A DNA stretch of 64,000 nt from Akkermansia massiliensis (GTDB taxonomy: Bacteria > Verrucomicrobiota > Verrucomicrobiia > Verrucomicrobiales > Akkermansiaceae): positions 930,001 through 994,000 of the forward strand of contig NZ_JAMGSI010000002.1 of assembly GCF_023516715.1 (NCBI RefSeq). Direction: 5' to 3'. The stretch's first letter is position 1; each line of letters begins with the position of its first letter. Below the pieces are notes generated by a model, which saw nothing but the letters and a program-made list of their open reading frames with translations, was not told the DNA's origin and ran no database searches. Made by a program: the position numbers and the translations under genes. This document shows positions 60,501-64,000 of the stretch, in pieces.

Positions 60501-61793
60501 TTAGTTGCCGTAGGGCTTGTTGACGCGGCTGAACTGCTTCAGGCGCAATCCATTGAGGTGGATGAAGCCTTCCGCGTCGTCCTGGTTGTACAGTTCCTCA
60601 TGGCCGCCTTCCATCGTGGCGATTTCTTCGGAATACAGGGACTGCGGGGAACGGCGTCCGGCGTACATGACGTTGCCCTTGTAAAGCTTTAGGCGCACTT
60701 CCCCGTTGACGGTTTCCTGGGACTTGGTCACCAGAGCCTGGATGGCTTCACGTTCCGGCGCAAACCAGAAGCCGTTGTAAACCAGCGTGGCGTATTCCGG
60801 AATGAGGGAATCGCGCACCTTCTGCACTTCACGGTCAATGGTGATGGTTTCAATGTCGCGGTGGGCCGCCAGCAGGATGGTGCCGCCGGGGGTTTCATAA
60901 ATGCCGCGGCTCTTCATGCCGACGAAGCGGTTTTCCACAATGTCCACACGGCCGATGCCGTGCTTGCCGCCCAGGGCGTTCAGCACGTACATGACGCCCA
61001 GCGGGCTGAGCAGGGTATAGCCGTCGCGTTCACCCTTCGGGGTGACGTTCAGTTCTTTCAGCAGCGTGTCAAGGCCGTCGTACTTGATGCCGATGGCATC
61101 GCCCTTTTCATACAGGATCTGAATGTATTCGGCCTGGTCCGGAGCGTCTTCCGGGGAAACGGAAAGCTTGTACATCTCACGGTCGGCGGGGGTGGTGCCG
61201 TCGTACCAGGTATCTTCCAGCATCCCTGCTTCAAAGGAAATGTGGAGCAGGTTGCGGTCCATGGAATAAGGCTTTTTCAGCGACTGGCGGATCGGGATGC
61301 CGTGGGATTCCGCGTAGGCGATCATTTCCGTACGGCCCGGGAACTGCTTGCGGAATTCGGGGTCGCGCCAGGGAGCGATGACCTTGATGTTCGGGGCCAG
61401 GGCATTGACGGCCAGTTCAAAGCGCACCTGGTCGTTCCCCTTGCCGGTGGCGCCGTGGGCGATGGCGTCCGCTCCTTCACGGATGGCCAGGTCCACCATG
61501 TCCTTGGAAATGCAGGGGCGCGCGATGGAGGTGCCCAGCAGGTAGCGGCCTTCGTAAAGGGCGTTGGCCTGCATCATGGGGAAGATGTAGTTGGCGGCGA
61601 AGTCTTCCTTGAGGTCGCCGATGAAGCACTTGGAGGCTCCCGTAGCCAGGGCCTTGGCTTCCAGGCCGTCCAGTTCTTCCGCCTGGCCTACGTCTGCGCA
61701 GTAGGCGATGATTTCGGCATTGTATTTTTCCTTGAGCCACTTCAGAAGAACAGAGGTGTCAAGGCCGCCAGAGTATGCAACTACGATTTTCAT
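60501..61793 (-). CDS. argG: Argininosuccinate synthase
   Basis: Condenses citrulline and aspartate to argininosuccinate using ATP, in arginine synthesis. The 430-residue protein has the ATP pyrophosphatase P-loop AYSGGLDTS (residues 6-14), the [14 protein letters not shown] motif near 115-128, APWRDPEF near 145-152, and [16 protein letters not shown] near 295-310. The ATG at 61793 is the family start; a TTG three codons earlier is also possible. It is a single gene with a strong terminator; no other arg genes are in the window. Identification is firm. Confidence 0.96.
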   Translation of the reverse strand: MKIVVAYSGGLDTSVLLKWLKEKYNAEIIAYCADVGQAEELDGLEAKALATGASKCFIGDLKEDFAANYIFPMMQANALYEGRYLLGTSIARPCISKDMVDLAIREGADAIAHGATGKGNDQVRFELAVNALAPNIKVIAPWRDPEFRKQFPGRTEMIAYAESHGIPIRQSLKKPYSMDRNLLHISFEAGMLEDTWYDGTTPADREMYKLSVSPEDAPDQAEYIQILYEKGDAIGIKYDGLDTLLKELNVTPKGERDGYTLLSPLGVMYVLNALGGKHGIGRVDIVENRFVGMKSRGIYETPGGTILLAAHRDIETITIDREVQKVRDSLIPEYATLVYNGFWFAPEREAIQALVTKSQETVNGEVRLKLYKGNVMYAGRRSPQSLYSEEIATMEGGHEELYNQDDAEGFIHLNGLRLKQFSRVNKPYGN

Positions 61794-61980
61794 GTACGTC
61801 AATGATTAGTGTGCGGCGGCATGATGCCCCATTCCCTCTCCGGAGGAAAGGACAAAATCATGTTTAACCATGGGCTTTTTCCCGGAACTGCCCGGAGCGG
61901 CTTCCCCGGGATGGTTCCTGAACAAAAACAAGTGGAGGTTCGTCAGGATTCGTTCACCGCATAAGCCCGGAAAGCTGCTT

Positions 61981-62904
61981 TTAATTCTTTTTCTTGCCTC
62001 CTCTATACAGAAACTCCGTTTCCTTGGCACGTCCCAAGGTCCGGTCCACCAGTCCGTTGATCTCCTTGTCTTCGTATCCCGCCATCCGGATGTACTGGCG
62101 CGCTTCCGCCGCACGGCCGGGAAAGTATCCCACCAGGATGCGAATTAAATCTTCCTCCAGCCATTCTTCTATCTCATATTTCATATCATCATTTCTGCCC
62201 TGGGCCACGATGAACTGGTCTTCCCAGCCAAAAACACGTCCCTCCCGGTGCACCTTCCACGTGTTCTTTTCCCCTTCCTTCCATCGCTTCCTCAGCTTTT
62301 CTTCGGAAGTCGCCTGGTGCTCCTTCCGGAATCCTTTTAAAATTACCGCTGTATATAACGCGCTGAACTTTCCGATCTCCTTCTGGTTCACGTTCATGCG
62401 TCCGGCAGATTCTTTTTTTATAATACGGCTTAGGCATGAAACGGCTACCCTCTTCGTATCCATATCTCCCGTCCTTCTTCCGTATTCCCACGGATGCTCT
62501 CCGCTGAAGTCCACCTGGTAGAACGGCGCTGCCGTCACCAGACCGCACAAGTGGTACAGTTCTCGGCATTGTCTTCCCCTCAGGTCATCAATATGGATCA
62601 CACAATAGATTTGGAACAGACGGGCTGTGCACAGGTAGAACAGTTCCAGCTCGTTCTTTTTGAGCATTTCCTGCAGGTGCCAGAGCGGAGGATACGGTTC
62701 CTTCACCGGCAGGTACATCCATCCCATCTCCGCCAGCATGCGGTAGCCCGGATACGCGCGGGGCTGGGCCGTTTCCGGATAAGCCAGGGGAAGGCGAGAC
62801 CCCGGGAGCGTGGCGGCTCCCTGCACCCGGGGCGTGATGCCGGAGCAAAGAAGGATGAGCGGGAGGACGAGGTGGAATGTTTTCATCATTATTGTGGGGA
62901 TCAT
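61981..62904 (-). CDS. Secreted protein of unknown function, translationally coupled
   Basis: A 307-residue exported protein. The signal peptide begins MIPTIMMKTFHLVLPLILLCSG. The ATG at 62904 overlaps the stop of the preceding gene (TAATG on the minus strand), so translation is probably coupled; starts at 62889 or 62886 are alternatives. The mature part has no recognised domain. It contains several Cys (YLCTARLFQIYC, HLCGLV), a Lys/Arg-rich middle and an acidic, Trp-containing region (KYEIEEWLEEDLIRI) followed by a basic end (GGKKKN). It is a partner of the 62904-63941 gene, probably in the same operon and pathway. I do not recognise a family. Confidence 0.65.
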   Translation of the reverse strand: MIPTIMMKTFHLVLPLILLCSGITPRVQGAATLPGSRLPLAYPETAQPRAYPGYRMLAEMGWMYLPVKEPYPPLWHLQEMLKKNELELFYLCTARLFQIYCVIHIDDLRGRQCRELYHLCGLVTAAPFYQVDFSGEHPWEYGRRTGDMDTKRVAVSCLSRIIKKESAGRMNVNQKEIGKFSALYTAVILKGFRKEHQATSEEKLRKRWKEGEKNTWKVHREGRVFGWEDQFIVAQGRNDDMKYEIEEWLEEDLIRILVGYFPGRAAEARQYIRMAGYEDKEINGLVDRTLGRAKETEFLYRGGKKKN

Positions 62905-63941
62905 TATTTGTTGTCTTGCGGGGAAAACGCATGGGTTCCCTGCTGGGAGTCGCGTTCCACCTGGCATTCAAATTTGGAAATCCATGCATGGACGGCTTTT
63001 CTGGTCCTGGGGTCCGTCCACCGGACCTTGAAGCTTTGCGTCACGGTATTGAGCATGTAAACATCCCGGTGCAGAATAGACTGCACGTAACGTTTACATG
63101 CCCAATCCCATTTCTGTTCCGGGGCATCCGGACTCAATCCGGCTTTCACCTCATTCATCGTCTTTTTCCATGCTATGGTGTCAATGACCCTGTTGCCGGG
63201 ATCAATCTGGGACCATGTTTCTCCGGGCCGGTGCCTGCCTCCCAGGGGAGGAAAAGTTTTGTCGCTGGCGTCCGCGTCTTTTTCAATCACATGGATATTC
63301 TGGAAATTGACTTTCGTGGGATGGATCGTCAATTCCAGCTGGGCGGAAGCTCCGGGTTTGCCCCGGTCCTGTGCCTCATCCGTGGGAAAACCGGGAAATT
63401 TTTCAGCGTCCGCAATCATTCCCCTGCCGCCTCCTTCCTTTTTCCTGTGCTTCCCGGTGATGTGGGTAGGGATGCACACTTCCAGTTTGAGCGGTTTATC
63501 GGGCATCTGCTGCGTTTTTGAACCATATGCCCAGACTTTGATCGTATGGTTGTTTCCGACGGTCTTCGGACCCAAATCCTCATTGATGGACAATGTTACT
63601 TTACGCTTTCCATCAGTTATTCCCTCAAAGCTGCCCAAATGCGCCCCGTCCGCCAGGCTCCACCTGATGTCCTCATCTTCTCCAATGAGCGCCTTCTTTC
63701 CCGTCAACGTCAAGGTAACCTTCTCGCCCATGCCCACGCAGGTCCTTTTTTTATCCTCGTCCTCGTCCGGATTCTGTCCTTCTTCCTTGGCGATGTGGTA
63801 ATCCGCGGAATACTTATGCGTTTTCGATTCAATCTTCAGACCTTGCATGGGTCCCTCCTCTTCCGCCGTCACACGGCAGGGGCATGCAAGAAGTGCGCCA
63901 AAGACGCAGATCTTCATAACAACCTTGTTTTTCAACAACAT
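62904..63941 (-). CDS. Secreted protein of unknown function, first gene of a coupled pair
   Basis: A 345-residue exported protein with signal peptide MLLKNKVVMKICVFGALLACPCRVTAEE. The N-terminal half is beta-rich with Gly/Asp-rich loops (CVGMGEKVTLTLTGKKAL, IRWSLADGAHLGSFEG, HTIKVWAYGSKT), the rhythm of an Ig-like or fibronectin-type domain. A basic linker (GKHRKKEGGGRG) leads to a second half with WKKTMNEVKAGLSPDAPEQKWDWACKRYVQSILHRDVYMLNTV. No catalytic motif seen. Its stop overlaps the ATG of the next gene by one base. The start may instead be the ATG at 63917. No named family recognised. Confidence 0.65.
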   Translation of the reverse strand: MLLKNKVVMKICVFGALLACPCRVTAEEEGPMQGLKIESKTHKYSADYHIAKEEGQNPDEDEDKKRTCVGMGEKVTLTLTGKKALIGEDEDIRWSLADGAHLGSFEGITDGKRKVTLSINEDLGPKTVGNNHTIKVWAYGSKTQQMPDKPLKLEVCIPTHITGKHRKKEGGGRGMIADAEKFPGFPTDEAQDRGKPGASAQLELTIHPTKVNFQNIHVIEKDADASDKTFPPLGGRHRPGETWSQIDPGNRVIDTIAWKKTMNEVKAGLSPDAPEQKWDWACKRYVQSILHRDVYMLNTVTQSFKVRWTDPRTRKAVHAWISKFECQVERDSQQGTHAFSPQDNK

Positions 63942-64000
63942 TCTTGAAAAAGTTTTCCAAAAATACGATTGAAGTCAAGGGAATTCCCATTTTATGCTGA

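Overview
The window is a chromosomal stretch of a GC-rich, Gram-negative, anaerobic gut-type bacterium, most likely Akkermansia (Verrucomicrobiota). The pointers are: several proteins ending in PEP-CTERM sorting tails of the form VPEP...LLGL..LLLRRRR; a giant autotransporter and a second giant protein, both built from autotransporter-associated beta-strand repeats; two secreted sulfatases as used on host mucin glycans; an OprB-type porin; lipid A synthesis (lpxK); and diaminopimelate dehydrogenase. This assignment is inference from gene content. No rRNA, CRISPR array, prophage or insertion sequence was seen.

Layout. 1-16.8 kb is mostly housekeeping: rnc, a flavin reductase, a cmk-plsC-recF run, a fused O-/N-acyltransferase resembling the ornithine-lipid enzyme OlsF, thiL overlapping a CPBP membrane protease, a ROK protein, a membrane-spanning Ser/Thr kinase with a zinc ribbon, a 43-residue lipoprotein in front of hflX, a small secreted protein, maf, ilvA and tRNA-Asp. 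17-29 kb is a surface region: a 2302-residue autotransporter, a YdeI-like protein, a YafK-type L,D-transpeptidase relative converging on ddh, a PEP-CTERM protein, and two entericidin-like lipoproteins. 29.3-41.6 kb is a long minus-strand run: DUF4126 protein, flotillin and NfeD (one operon), an M16 protease fused to a probable caspase-fold/C25-like domain, lpxK, a zinc-ribbon coiled-coil protein, an OprB porin and RNase D.

41.7-64 kb begins with a small HTH-like protein and a second giant surface protein. That protein is interrupted by a one-base frame break at a CCCC run near 42,889-42,892. mazG, comF, a thioesterase and tRNA-Lys follow. Next come an AT-rich intergenic island, two sulfatases (53.4-55.0 and 58.8-60.4 kb), an orphan pseudopilin, tpiA, rsmB, argG, and two secreted unknowns whose stop and start codons share one base.

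The most interesting non-coding signal is a palindrome, CGGATT-NNN-AATCCG (or 7-1-7 variants), present four times, always between genes. At the PEP-CTERM gene it fills exactly the 17-nt spacer between a -35 and a -10 box. At the giant autotransporter it sits directly downstream of a TTGACT -35-like box. The predicted PEP-CTERM transcript also begins almost exactly with a 9-bp stem-loop. Together these suggest a shared regulator of cell-surface proteins that acts inside the promoter spacer. The other candidates for new biology are the M16/caspase-fold fusion and the frame-broken giant protein.
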